Shown piece by piece: positions 1 through 8,325 of a stretch of 10,098 bases of DNA. Origin of the DNA: Chrysochromulina parva (taxonomy: Eukaryota; Haptophyta; Prymnesiales; Chrysochromulinaceae); assembly GCA_002887195.1 (NCBI GenBank), contig PJAB01002177.1:1-10098 (forward strand). Direction: 5' to 3'. Under the pieces are notes generated by a model. It was not told the origin of the DNA. It saw nothing but the letters and a program-made list of their open reading frames with translations, and did no database searches. A program made the translations under genes and the position numbers. Each line of letters opens with the position of its first letter. Position 1 is the stretch's first letter.

Positions 1-10
1 GAGTCGGATT

Positions 11-55
11 TTCCCGCCTCAGTGAGACGGTTTTAACGACTCACTGAGGCGGGAA
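11..55. repeat. Perfect 16-bp inverted repeat (hairpin)
   Basis: The arm TTCCCGCCTCAGTGAG at 11-26 is perfectly complementary to 40-55, with a 13-base spacer. A third, near-identical half-arm follows at 60-72 and differs from 16-28 by one base. The sequence shows a strong stem-loop. It could be the end of a small mobile element, a structured 3' end of a gene to the left, or a remnant of palindrome amplification. The left edge of the window prevents a decision. Confidence 0.6.
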
Positions 56-74
56 TCGTGCCTCACTGAGACAA

Positions 75-104
75 CTTTGGGTTGGTCTGTCCCTTTGGGT
101 TGGT
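75..104. repeat. 12-bp direct repeat, 18-bp period
   Basis: CTTTGGGTTGGT occurs at 75-86 and again at 93-104, just upstream of the first gene. It may be a promoter element or a local duplication. No function can be assigned. Confidence 0.5.
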
Positions 105-167
105 ACCTCCGACCTTCCTAAACGTGCGCTGTTTCAGACTCGAGCCCTGTGACGTCCCTACCATGGT

Positions 168-929
168 ATGTCTCTGCTCGCAATGCGTGTCGAACGCGAC
201 CAGAGCGGCCGTGCGCACTGCGCGTGGTGTGACACGGGCATAGCCGAGGGCACGCCTCGTATCGCGCGCGCCTTCCATCACGCAGCCGGCGCGTTCTCGC
301 GCAACAACGGTGCAGCGACCGGCTACAACCCGGGCGGGCTGCAAGACATGTTCATGCATGTGCAGTGCGCTCTGCGGTACGACGACAATCCGCGCGGCTC
401 GCCGGCGGCGTGCGCTGGAGGCTGTGGTATGCACTGTGCACCGCTGAGACGAATGCTGTCCCGCTTTGGGTCGGCTGGAGCGAGGTGCATACCGTCGTCA
501 TCGGCACCTCTGTACTACTGTTTTCCGTGTGCCAAGGCATTCGTCCAGCGTCACCGGGAGCTGCTCGTGGGCCACATCAGCGTGCGACAGGCTCAATTGA
601 ACGTCGGCTGGGTCGGCTGGGGATACGCTGGGCTGTTCCCTGCACCTGGTCAAGGTAACGTTGGGGGCCCTCCGCCCTTGCCAAAGGACAAGGCTTTGCT
701 AGAGGCGTTCTTGGACTGCTTTCGCTTCGACCCGCCGCAAACCGCGGCGGAGGAGGAGAGCGCGTGTGACCGGCATGAGTCGCTGCAGCTCAGCATCCGT
801 GCGGCACTCGCGGAGGATCGTTCGCGGGCCAAGGCCGAAGCGACGGCGCCCAAGACGGCGCCGCCACCTTCTCCTCGCCACACCGGCAAGCGGCCTCGAG
901 GCGTGTGGGAGAGCGACCCCGGAGTGTGA
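168..929 (+). CDS. Cys-rich protein, possible PARP-type zinc finger
   Basis: A single open frame encodes 253 residues. An in-frame stop at 150-152 fixes the start at ATG 168 (or ATG 183) unless an upstream exon exists. The N-terminus has C18-x2-C21 followed by a G-x-x-R-I-A stretch (28-33) and H64-x2-C67. This is the ligand order of a PARP-type zinc finger (C-x2-C, then H-x2-C), although the gap of 42 is longer than usual. A second Cys cluster follows at C82, C86, C90, C107 and C118-x2-C121. The C-terminal 50 residues are low-complexity, Ala/Pro-rich and basic (GKRPRG near 240), as in a nuclear protein. Codon choice is strongly G/C-ending, which supports coding. The PARP-finger reading is inference from ligand spacing. 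The family is not recognised, and an unrelated zinc-binding protein is equally possible. Nuclear DNA or nucleic-acid binding would fit but is not shown. Confidence 0.6.
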   Translation: MSLLAMRVERDQSGRAHCAWCDTGIAEGTPRIARAFHHAAGAFSRNNGAATGYNPGGLQDMFMHVQCALRYDDNPRGSPAACAGGCGMHCAPLRRMLSRFGSAGARCIPSSSAPLYYCFPCAKAFVQRHRELLVGHISVRQAQLNVGWVGWGYAGLFPAPGQGNVGGPPPLPKDKALLEAFLDCFRFDPPQTAAEEESACDRHESLQLSIRAALAEDRSRAKAEATAPKTAPPPSPRHTGKRPRGVWESDPGV

Positions 930-1317
930 GGAGGTGTGAGTGAGATGGCAGTGCATACGAGTGTGAACAGTCTGTGGAGGTGGTTGTGAAGTGTCCCGCT
1001 TCCGCTTCCCACGCTTTCGCTTTCCCGTCATTGTTTCCCGTTACTTTCCCGCTTTCAGCCGGCGTGCTGGGGGGACCGGCGACCGCGACGAAACCATGGA
1101 CGAAACTGACTGTCTGACTGACTGGCGGTTCCGTGTGGTGATCACAAATTGTGTGGACACTTCGGCCACGTGATTTTGGGGGCGAGATCGGATGTTAGGC
1201 ATGTTACACGCAGAAATACGGTACTGAACTGTCAACAGCATTCCACAGACTTCCCCGGTAAGACTTGGAGAGATATATGGAGACGTCTTCCGATTCTGGG
1301 GGCGCTAGGGGTGGAAC
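930..1317. other. Intergenic region upstream of the hydrolase gene
   Basis: No convincing gene. The stretch 989-1056 is pyrimidine-rich, with TTTCCCG at 1021, 1034 and 1045. At 1071-1125 lies GGGGACCG, then ACCGCGACGAAACC (1082-1095), then a CTGA-type tetranucleotide run (1105-1124). A closely similar arrangement recurs upstream of the membrane-protein gene at 2986-3018. A short A/T stretch, GATATATGG, sits at 1272-1280, about 40 bases before the ATG at 1318. It could be a TATA-like element, but the spacing would leave almost no 5' UTR. Confidence 0.5.
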
Positions 1318-2484
1318 ATGTCGGCGTCCAGCGTGGAGCTCGTGAAGCGCTCGGAATTGCACTCCTTCCTTATCGGCCAGTGCCCCGCACTCCACTCTTC
1401 CTACAACGCGCCTCTCTGGCTGCAGGCCAGCCCCGTGCTGCACTCCGTCCTCGCCCAAAAGTGCCATTCGCCGCATGCCAAGGTGCCGCCGCTCAGTCGG
1501 GAGCACATCTCAGTTCCGAGCGGCGGAACTGTCGCGATCGACTGGCTCGGCACATTGCCCAGCACCCCAAGGGCTATCGTTGTGGGCTTTCCTGGCACGG
1601 GCAATTGCCACTTTCAGACGGGCCTCGTGCCGACGCTGCTCTGCGCACTGCACGAGACACTTGGAGACGAGTTGGCCTTCGGCGTGGCCGTGTACCAAGG
1701 TCTGGGAGGGCTTGATCTGACTTCGCATAAGCTGCCGGGTTCAGGATATTGTGCGACCGACGATGTGGGTTCCGTCCTCAAAGCGGCTCGTGCGAAGTTC
1801 CCGCAGCCATTACCTCTTGTTGTTGTTGCCGCCTCGTTTGGGACAGCGCTCTTCAGCAACTTCGCGGCGCGGCGCGCGAGCGAGATCGAGGAACTCGGCG
1901 TCTCGGGGGCGCTCTTCCTCGGCTTTGGCCACTCGGTCCTCGAGACCGTCACGGGCTCGGATCAGCTGGCGATTGGACCGTTTGGGACGGTCCGCGGCCT
2001 GACGAGCAAGTTTCCGATCAAGACTTGGATCAAGCACCTTACCAAGGATGAGGGCAAGTGGCTGGCGGCGTTGAAGGAGCGCTCCCCGGACCTCGATTGC
2101 GAGGCTCTGCTGCGCTGTACCACCATGTTTGAGTGGGACAGGGCGACGCTGCCCGCCTACGGCTTCGACTCGATCGACGCTCTCTACGACGCTGCCGACC
2201 CTGTCAGATGCATTGGCAAGATGCCGATGCCGACGCTCTTTGTCAACGCGAAGGACGACCCACTGTGCCCAGCGGGGAGGCTGCAGGGCTCAGAGTACGA
2301 GAGACCGCACTTTGCTATCGTCTCAACCAAGCACGGCGGTCACATTGGTTGGTTTGAGCGCGCACCGTGCGGTAAGTCGCACGTTGCCTCGCACTCGCCG
2401 TGGCTTTTGAACCTGACGCGCGAATTCATCGAAGCCATCCCCAAGTTCCCCAAGTTGTATGGGAGCAGCGTGCAACGGGCATGA
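1318..2484 (+). CDS. Alpha/beta hydrolase, YheT/ABHD1-3 (EMB8-like) group
   Basis: A single-exon, 388-residue protein starts at ATG 1318 in a GGAACATGT context. Family features appear in order: a Leu/Trp-rich N-terminal segment (31-46), V-P-S-G-G-T-V-A-I-D-W (66-76), the oxyanion-loop region G-F-P-G-T-G-N (90-96), Y-C-A-T-D-D-V (144-150), the nucleophile elbow with Ser173 (A-A-S-F-G), the lid region with F-E-W-D and T-L-P-A-Y-G-F (271-283), the acid in N-A-K-D-D-P (310-315), and the base in G-G-H-I-G-W (340-345, His342). The Ser-Asp-His triad is therefore intact, and the length is normal for the group. Known members act as lipid or ester hydrolases; the substrate here is unknown. Two departures are visible: the elbow is A-x-S-x-G rather than G-x-S-x-G, and the usual H-G near the oxyanion loop is G-F-P-G. 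No signal peptide or clear membrane segment is seen, so it is probably cytosolic. A GTAAGT at 2372 lies inside the frame but the conserved C-terminus continues through it, so it is probably not used as a donor. Confidence 0.85.
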   Translation: MSASSVELVKRSELHSFLIGQCPALHSSYNAPLWLQASPVLHSVLAQKCHSPHAKVPPLSREHISVPSGGTVAIDWLGTLPSTPRAIVVGFPGTGNCHFQTGLVPTLLCALHETLGDELAFGVAVYQGLGGLDLTSHKLPGSGYCATDDVGSVLKAARAKFPQPLPLVVVAASFGTALFSNFAARRASEIEELGVSGALFLGFGHSVLETVTGSDQLAIGPFGTVRGLTSKFPIKTWIKHLTKDEGKWLAALKERSPDLDCEALLRCTTMFEWDRATLPAYGFDSIDALYDAADPVRCIGKMPMPTLFVNAKDDPLCPAGRLQGSEYERPHFAIVSTKHGGHIGWFERAPCGKSHVASHSPWLLNLTREFIEAIPKFPKLYGSSVQRA

Positions 2485-2824
2485 GAGCGCTGCCAAAATC
2501 GAAATGTTGTGGGCGGCGGAGTAGCGGTAGATGTGTGACGACATGCGGGACCATGCAAGATGCAATGCGTGGGATAGCTTGGGGCGAGCGACGTCCTCGG
2601 GGGGAAGCCTGGGGGGAGGGGTTTTGTGTTCAGGAAATTGCGCTGCCGTTCGCTCACCGACTCGGCCGGCCCCGCCGAAGTGGGAAGGTGAAAAGTTTAT
2701 ACGTGGCAGAACGGACCCCTCGAAGTTTGCGGTGAAGTTTACAAATAGAAGTACAGAGAGGGTAGTCTATGCCCGCTCTCTCCTGTCTATGAGTATCAGT
2801 ATGACGAACTTTGAATCTCTGGGA

Positions 2825-2866
2825 CGGGAGGTCCGGGACTGGGAGCGGGAGGTCCGGGACCCAGGG
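2825..2866. repeat. 21-bp tandem duplication, imperfect
   Basis: The core CGGGAGGTCCGGGAC occurs at 2825-2839 and 2846-2860. The next six bases of each copy are diverged. It lies in non-coding DNA. Confidence 0.6.
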
Positions 2867-3198
2867 AGCGTAGAGACCGAGATGCCTATATGGAGTGACC
2901 CGAGAGAGCGAGCCGTCATGTACTTGTGTTGACCGAGGGGTGCGGAGCCGTCCTTTCTCAGACGCGACGGTGGTGAGGTGAGCGCGGGGGACCGTGACGA
3001 AACCGACTGACTGACTGAAGTACACCGGTAGAGCTCCCGTGTGTCCCGTGTGTGTCCCGTCTCCCGGTGTTTTTGAACCGGTGCCTTCTAGAGACGCCCC
3101 AAGCAATCAAGCTAATTTGTCGAAACAACTTGCTTGCTTGCTTGAGTCGCCCCGAAAGTACTTGTTGAAACCCGTTCAAGACGCTGACTCGCTTGAAC

Positions 3199-3204
3199 TA
3201 TAAA
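3199..3204 (+). promoter_or_regulatory. Possible TATA box
   Basis: TATAAA lies 138 bases before ATG 3342, immediately after a 7-bp inverted repeat. If it is used, transcription would start near 3230 and give a 5' UTR of about 110 bases. This rests on one hexamer in GC-rich DNA, so it is only suggestive. Confidence 0.3.
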
Positions 3205-3341
3205 CATTGGCTGTGAAACCCGCTTTTTTCTGACGAAAAGCCGCGGATCGTACGAGCGTATCTTGCGGGGGTCTTGCACGAGCCTGCGCGCCTGCTGCTC
3301 TGGAAGCTGACCACATCTACGCGTAGCTTCAGCAAGCCGCG

Positions 3342-6300
3342 ATGGACCTGGCATCGCTCGCGAAGGCGATGGATGCCCCCGTTTGCCAAGCGCTTGAGCG
3401 CTTTGAGTTACGCCTCCTTTCCGTGGAGTTCCTGCTGCGTCGATCCAGCACCGAACGGATGCAGCGGCGGCAGGAGCTCGAGCTCATCGTGCCGTCCCCA
3501 TTCCTATCGCCCAAGGCGGCCGTCAGAGCACTACGTGCTGGCAAACGTAAGGTCTTTGTGCTCTCGTACGGGTGGGGCTCACCTGAGGACCCCGATCCGA
3601 CTGGGGAGATCCTTGATCACGTGCGCAAGTTCCTCCGCTGGTGGCTGTCCGAGTTCTCGGTCCCTGAGCGCGATTGGTCGTCGTACGGCTTCTTCTGGGA
3701 CTATGCGAGCCTACATCAGCGGCTGCGCACGCCCGAACAGGTTCTTAAGTTCAAGGGCGCACTGAAAGTGATGGCTGGTCTCTGTGCGCGTGCTCACACA
3801 CCCGCCCCAGCCCCTCTCCTTTCTTGTCGTATTCATTGCGCACATTCATCCGGCTCCAATCGCAGACGCGTCAGTGATGGGGACGTGCGTGTTGCAGCAC
3901 AAGGGCATGCCGCTGCGCCCCGCCATCTTCGATGGCGTTGTGCTGGTGATCGACGATGCTACCGTCACCGAACCAGAGCTGCGCAACGTGGCAACGGCGA
4001 CGGACGCAATCCTGATCGGCATCTCATTTCGCGTCGTGGTCTGCACCTGGGAGCTGCGCTACACGTCGCACGGTGCCGCGGAGGCAGCTGTCCCGAGGCT
4101 TCAGGCGTGGCTTGCCTCGCGTGACAGTCGCGGATTCGCCTGCCTCGCGTACAATGACCGTGCGTACGACGATCGCGGGTGGACAGTCTTCGAAGAAAGC
4201 GTGACGAAGGAGGTCCTCGGCATGCGGCTGCTGCCTGGCTTCGAGTCCGTGCGTGCGCACCATGAGAGCATTGGCATCGCCAAGGCATATGAGATCTCGC
4301 GCGACCCGAACCATCCGACCTCGCTCGTGCTCGACATGCCGCAGAAGCCGCAGGAGGTCCGAGATGCCATCTACGCCGCCCACTTCACCAATGGTGCCGA
4401 TCGCGACGGTGTCTGCAAGCTGTACGAGCGCTACCGCGCGGACACCTTCGCCGCCCTCGACGTAGACCAGCGGTATGTCCTATACGACGATAACTCGCTC
4501 GTGGACATGGTGGAGTACGCGAAACGTCTGGGCGGCGCCACCCCAGCCCGCCCTTTGCGGCTGAGTCTCACAGCGTCAGCGAATGCGAGCGAGGAGGACG
4601 GTAGGCATCGGCAGCTCACGTTCGAGAGGAATGCCATGCTCACCCTGCTCGTCCACACGAGCGTCGTCGGTCTCGTCCAGTTCTGCGACTACGTCTCCGA
4701 CATCCTCTGCCTCGTCCAATTCAAGCGGCAGGGGAACGATGAGTCCTTCGTGGCTGGTCTTACGGCCATCTCGCTCTCCGTCGCCATCTCGTACGCACTA
4801 GCCATCCTCGGGATCGCGGGCACGGCGCAGGAGCGGCAGCAGCGCATGGGCCTCCTCCTCGGCATCCTCATCCTCGCCCCACTCAACCTGCATCTCCTCT
4901 GGGTCGGCTACTGCTGCTCTGTGCTCCTCAAGTGCGGCTTACTCCCCTCATTGCAGACCCCTTGAACCCCATGCCCTTTTCTTGACCCTTCCCTTGGCTC
5001 CTGGTCTCTACCCCCGCTCGCTCTACCCCCGCTCGCTCTACCATGATCACTCTCTCTTTCCTCCTCCCTCCTTTGCAACCCACGACTCATCAGGGACTTT
5101 GCCGACGAGATGGACGCATTCCACCGCTTCAAAGCCGAGGTGTACCGCAAGCTGCATCTCGCGCTGCAGCACTACGCACCCAACGCGCCCGAGGCCGTCA
5201 AGGCGCGCGAGATCGCCGCTAACGAGTGCAATGCTATGTGGATCAAACTGATCTCGGCAGACAGCGGCTGTGAAGAAGTGAGATCCGAGCGATCTGTGAA
5301 TGCACGACCGTCCAGGCGCGCGCAGCGCATGGAGGGTCGTGCCTTGACCGTGGCCTTCACCGTCATGAAGCTGGCTGAGGCGGGGTTCGAATCCGTCCCC
5401 ATGTCGCTCCTCACCGCTGGAGCCATCTTTGGCGCGGAGGGGCTCTCGAGCTTGCCAACGAACGAGAGGGTGCTTCTCGTGGGCTCCCTTGCACTCTCGT
5501 GCATCTCGATCTCGTACGGCACATTCGGCATCTGCGTGGGCTCCGACCGCAACCTCGCGCTCGGTAACACACGCCCGGAGCGCTCCTTTGGGCGCATGGG
5601 CAAGATGTATCTGGCCTTCCTGATTAAGGCGACTTGCGGCGTCGTGAGCGTAGGCGCCGCGATAAGCGTGCGCTCGCTGCCGGGCGCGTTCGGCTGGCTC
5701 GCCGGCGGCTTCATCTCGACGTCGACCTTCGTGTTGGGCACCATCGTCACGTGCGCCTCCCTCCTCCTTCACCCCGGCGCTCTCGACCGGGCGTACCTCG
5801 TCGGCTGCCTACACTTCTACCTCTTCTGCGTCGTCGGCTGCCTGCTCGCCGTCGTCGCTGAGCCAGGCATCATGGCCTGCGGCATCTTCGACGCGGACTA
5901 CCCCGGGCTCTCGATCGACATCTCGCGCCAGAGCTCCCTCGGCTCGAGGTACATCTTCAAGGCTACTGGCGTGCCGGCCATCTACAACTGGTTCCGCACG
6001 GTGAGTGCGTGCTCGTCCCCTCCTGCCGAGATGGCGTGCACCTGTCGCCCTGCCTGACCGCCGCACCGTGACGGCGCGGCTACTTTCGCCGCACGTTGTC
6101 GACGCTTTCTTCAATTGAGCTTATTGAGCCACGGCGCTCATCCCCGAAACGCCGCGCCGCACGCGCTTGCGTCCCCGTGTGCAGGTCTGGGTCTACGTGA
6201 TCCCGAGCGCTCGCTTCATCGGCCTCGTCCTGTGTGCGGCGCTCTCGCTGTACGACCAGTTCTCATATGGCAGGCTCGCCTTCTTCGTCATCCTCCAGCT

Positions 6301-7909
6301 CTGCGAGTTCATCGGAACGCTGTATCTCGGCTCGGCACTCAATATCGTCCGGTTCCGCTGTGGCACCACGTTCTGGACGAAGGCGCCGCGTTCGGTCGAT
6401 GCCGGCAGCAGAACCCACATCGCGCCGCTCGAGCTCGGCTTCGAGCTGAGCCCAGCAAAGGTTGCTGCACCCAGTAATCTTGATGTGCCAAGCACGTTGG
6501 CACGGGACGGGCCGAAATGGAGAGCCGATGTGCTCGCGATGCGGCGGGACGCGGTTGCCGGAGGCTACGTCGCCTGCATCGACATGCTCAATGGCATCCT
6601 GCTCAATACCGTCAAGACGTCGGCGAGCCACACAACGACGCGCGAGCGGCTCCGCGCTGTATGCACGCAGCTCCGACTCGCGATGCCACAGCTCGACGCC
6701 GCAACACGCGCAGCCGTAGACGCAGTGCTGTTGGCGTATCTGCCGTCGTCCGATGGCAACTCGGAGACGACGCTCTGCCGTCAGCTTGAAGCTTTGGAGA
6801 AGGCCGCTGTGTCGTCAGCAGTGTCTGGCACGCGACTGCAGTCTCCCGGGGCGGCGGCGGTCGCGATAGGGCCGGTTCCACTGACCCACCCCATGTCTAT
6901 GTCTGCATGGCAGCCCCGCCCTCAAAGGGCCTCTCAGCGCGACATCCTGAAAGGCAGTCTGCACCGCACGCACGGCTGGACGGAAGGACGGCACCCAATG
7001 CGAGGCGTCACGCTGCAGACGGCGCTGTCAGCCTCGCTCTGGGATGCTAACCAGGGCACCTTCTTTGGGAGCTCTCGCATCGGTACGTTCAGCTACCACC
7101 AGTCCTTTGACACCGAGCGCATCGACTTTTATGTCAGCCACGCGTGGTCTGACCAGCCGGGACGCAAGATTGAGATGCTTCGAGGCTTCTTGTGCATTCA
7201 CACACTGCTCGGGCGTGCGTGCGTCATGCTGCCCATACTTGCCGCCTTCCTCATCCCACTCGGCTTCGGCATCCACGTGATCTGGGCGCCGTTCCCACCC
7301 TACGCACCCTCTCTCGCCATCGTCGGACTCTTCGTCCTCCTTTCGATCTGGGTTGCACTTGCGATGACGGATGTGCTGCCGGCCACCGCCACGCCGTGGG
7401 CCTTATCGTCGACAGTCGTGTGGCTCGATCGCTGTTGCCTATGCCAGGACACGCCCGATACGATCAGCGCGGGCATCGACGAGCTTGACACCTTCCTTGG
7501 CCGCGCGGACGGCATGATCGCCTTCGTCTCGCCCGACTACTTCTGCAGGCTCTGGACGGTCTACGAGCTGGCGACATTCTGTAAGCTGAAGCGCTCCGAG
7601 CTTGGAAAGAGCCTCCTCCTCCTTTCCCTCGACTGGCCTCGCACGTACAGCCCGCTCAAGCGCCGTCAGCTCTCGAGCGCCGAGGTGCGGCAGCTACGCG
7701 ACTTTTCGTGCCTCGACGCGACGTGCTACAAGCCGAGTGATCGGGCCATGCTCTTGCAGCGCATCAGCAACGAGTGGGGCTCTATTGAAGTGTTTGATGA
7801 GTTCGTGCGCACGGAGCTGCTGGAGGTCATGAAAGATTCGAAGGTGCAGTACCACAGTCGGCTCGCGCAAGTTGCCGCCGATAGCGTCGAGCTCTTGTTG
7901 GGTGGCTGA
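3342..7909 (+). CDS. Double TIR-like, multi-pass membrane protein; four exons
   Basis: Exons 3342-3777, 3866-4931, 5094-6000 and 6185-7909 join through GT-AG introns to 1378 codons ending in TGA. An in-frame TAG at 3324 fixes ATG 3342. Residues 70-255 form a first TIR-like region: F-V-L-S-Y-G-W (72-78), D-Y-A-S-L-H-Q (120-126), R-G-W-T-V-F-E (249-255). Membrane segments are about 402-421, 440-464, 473-500, 587-615, 627-649, 672-693, 699-726, 734-758 and two near 806-860. A linker of about 260 residues follows. Residues 1115-1270 form a second TIR-like region: F-Y-V-S-H-A-W (1118-1124), D-R-C-C-L-C-Q (1218-1224), R-L-W-T-V-Y-E (1258-1264). A membrane hairpin (about 1150-1171 and 1180-1197) splits this region. 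I recall similar domains in other algal predicted proteins, unchecked. Membrane-linked signalling or NAD cleavage is inferred from the TIR resemblance. The exact first splice junction is the least certain part. Confidence 0.75.
3778..3865 (+). other. Intron 1 of the membrane-protein gene
   Basis: An 88-base phase-1 intron, GTCTCT to CGCAG. It is needed because the coding frame changes from that of 3342-3777 to that of 3866-4931. The split codon GAC is rebuilt from G3777 and AC 3866-3867. The 3' half is pyrimidine-rich (CCCCTCTCCTTTCTTGTC). The joined residues read K-V-M-A-D-A-S-V-M-G-T. Confidence 0.65.
4932..5093 (+). other. Intron 2 of the membrane-protein gene, with a 15-bp tandem repeat
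   Basis: A 162-base phase-2 intron, GTGCGG to ATCAG. The upstream frame hits TGA at 4963-4965 if it is not removed. Splicing rebuilds AAG from AA 4930-4931 and G5094, giving L-L-K-D-F-A-D-E-M. The intron is strongly pyrimidine-rich and contains CTCTACCCCCGCTCG at 5006-5020 and 5021-5035, plus a 7-base partial copy to 5042. Confidence 0.75.
5006..5042. repeat. 15-bp tandem repeat inside intron 2
   Basis: Two perfect copies of CTCTACCCCCGCTCG (5006-5020, 5021-5035) and a partial third (5036-5042). It thickens the pyrimidine tract ahead of the acceptor at 5093. Confidence 0.85.
6001..6184 (+). other. Intron 3 of the membrane-protein gene
   Basis: A 184-base phase-0 intron with a consensus GTGAGT donor and a CCGTGTGCAG acceptor. 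The upstream frame otherwise ends at TGA 6055-6057. Splicing joins F-R-T to V-W-V-Y-V-I-P, which continues a hydrophobic membrane segment. Confidence 0.8.
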
Positions 7910-8056
7910 AGAAGGGCGAGTCCATGCGTGCATGTAAGGGCACGCTTCAGTGCGTCGGGTCTCGGGTGGGGTCGGCAACGGACGAGAAGAGAGAGACTGG
8001 GATGTGTGCGAATGTGGGGACAGAGAAGAATGAGCATGTAGGAATGTCTGCTTTTG

Positions 8057-8230
8057 GTGACCGGACCATACCTATACACGCACGCACCCGAGGGTCTTCA
8101 GCCCGTACCTCGTACCCGCCAAAGCGCGTCAGATGTGGACCGGATGTCGTGTCCCGCCGAGCGCCCTGCCCGGTACCGGACGGTACGGTAGTTCTCGGTA
8201 CCGCGGTAATGCAGTCCGTGACCGGACCAT
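8057..8230. repeat. 13-bp direct repeat flanking CGGTAC palindromes
   Basis: GTGACCGGACCAT is found exactly at 8057-8069 and 8218-8230. A partial relative, GGACCGGATGTCG, lies near 8136. Between them are the palindromes CCGGTACCGG (8170-8179) and CGGTACCG (8196-8203). A shared protein-binding site or a local duplication would explain this. Confidence 0.5.
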
Positions 8231-8313
8231 CAATGTTGCTGTGGTGTGTGGACTGATCATGGGACTGATGCGTGGAGGTGGCGCTGGGTTCATGGCTGGG
8301 TTATATAGTTCTC

Positions 8314-8325
8314 GTGCACGTGCAC
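8314..8325. promoter_or_regulatory. 12-bp perfect palindrome with CACGTG core
   Basis: GTGCACGTGCAC is fully self-complementary and centred on an E-box/G-box CACGTG, about 10 bases after a TATATA. It could bind a bHLH or bZIP dimer, but its position between two gene ends is odd for a promoter. Confidence 0.25.

Larger units (their letters stand above)
2485..3341. other. Long intergenic region with simple repeats
   Basis: No gene is supported over 857 bases. An open frame at 2531-2932 has low-complexity, unbalanced composition and no recognisable motif. Visible structure includes a 21-bp near-tandem duplication at 2825-2866, a CTGA run at 3005-3018 preceded by ACCGTGACGAAACC (2991-3004), CCCGTGTGTG-type repeats around 3037-3066, a TTGC tetranucleotide run at 3130-3143, and a 7-bp inverted repeat (GTTCAAG at 3174-3180, CTTGAAC at 3192-3198) directly before TATAAA at 3199. 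The right part probably holds the promoter and 5' UTR of the membrane-protein gene. Confidence 0.5.

Noticed and set aside
1149..1715. Plus-strand frame overlapping the start of the hydrolase
   Set aside because: It overlaps conserved hydrolase coding sequence in another frame and shows no motif of its own.
2531..2932. Open frame of 133 residues on the plus strand
   Set aside because: No motif. It crosses a 21-bp duplication and low-complexity DNA, and residue composition looks random.
5047..5772. Minus-strand frame of 241 residues
   Set aside because: It is a mirror of the hydrophobic coding exon on the plus strand, charged and Ala/Arg/Glu-rich, with no motif.
3342..7909. Four separate genes, or a frameshifted pseudogene, instead of one spliced gene
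   Set aside because: Every frame change coincides with a GT...AG pair that restores the frame exactly. The total is 1378 codons, and conserved motif blocks of one domain (residues 70-255) span the first junction.
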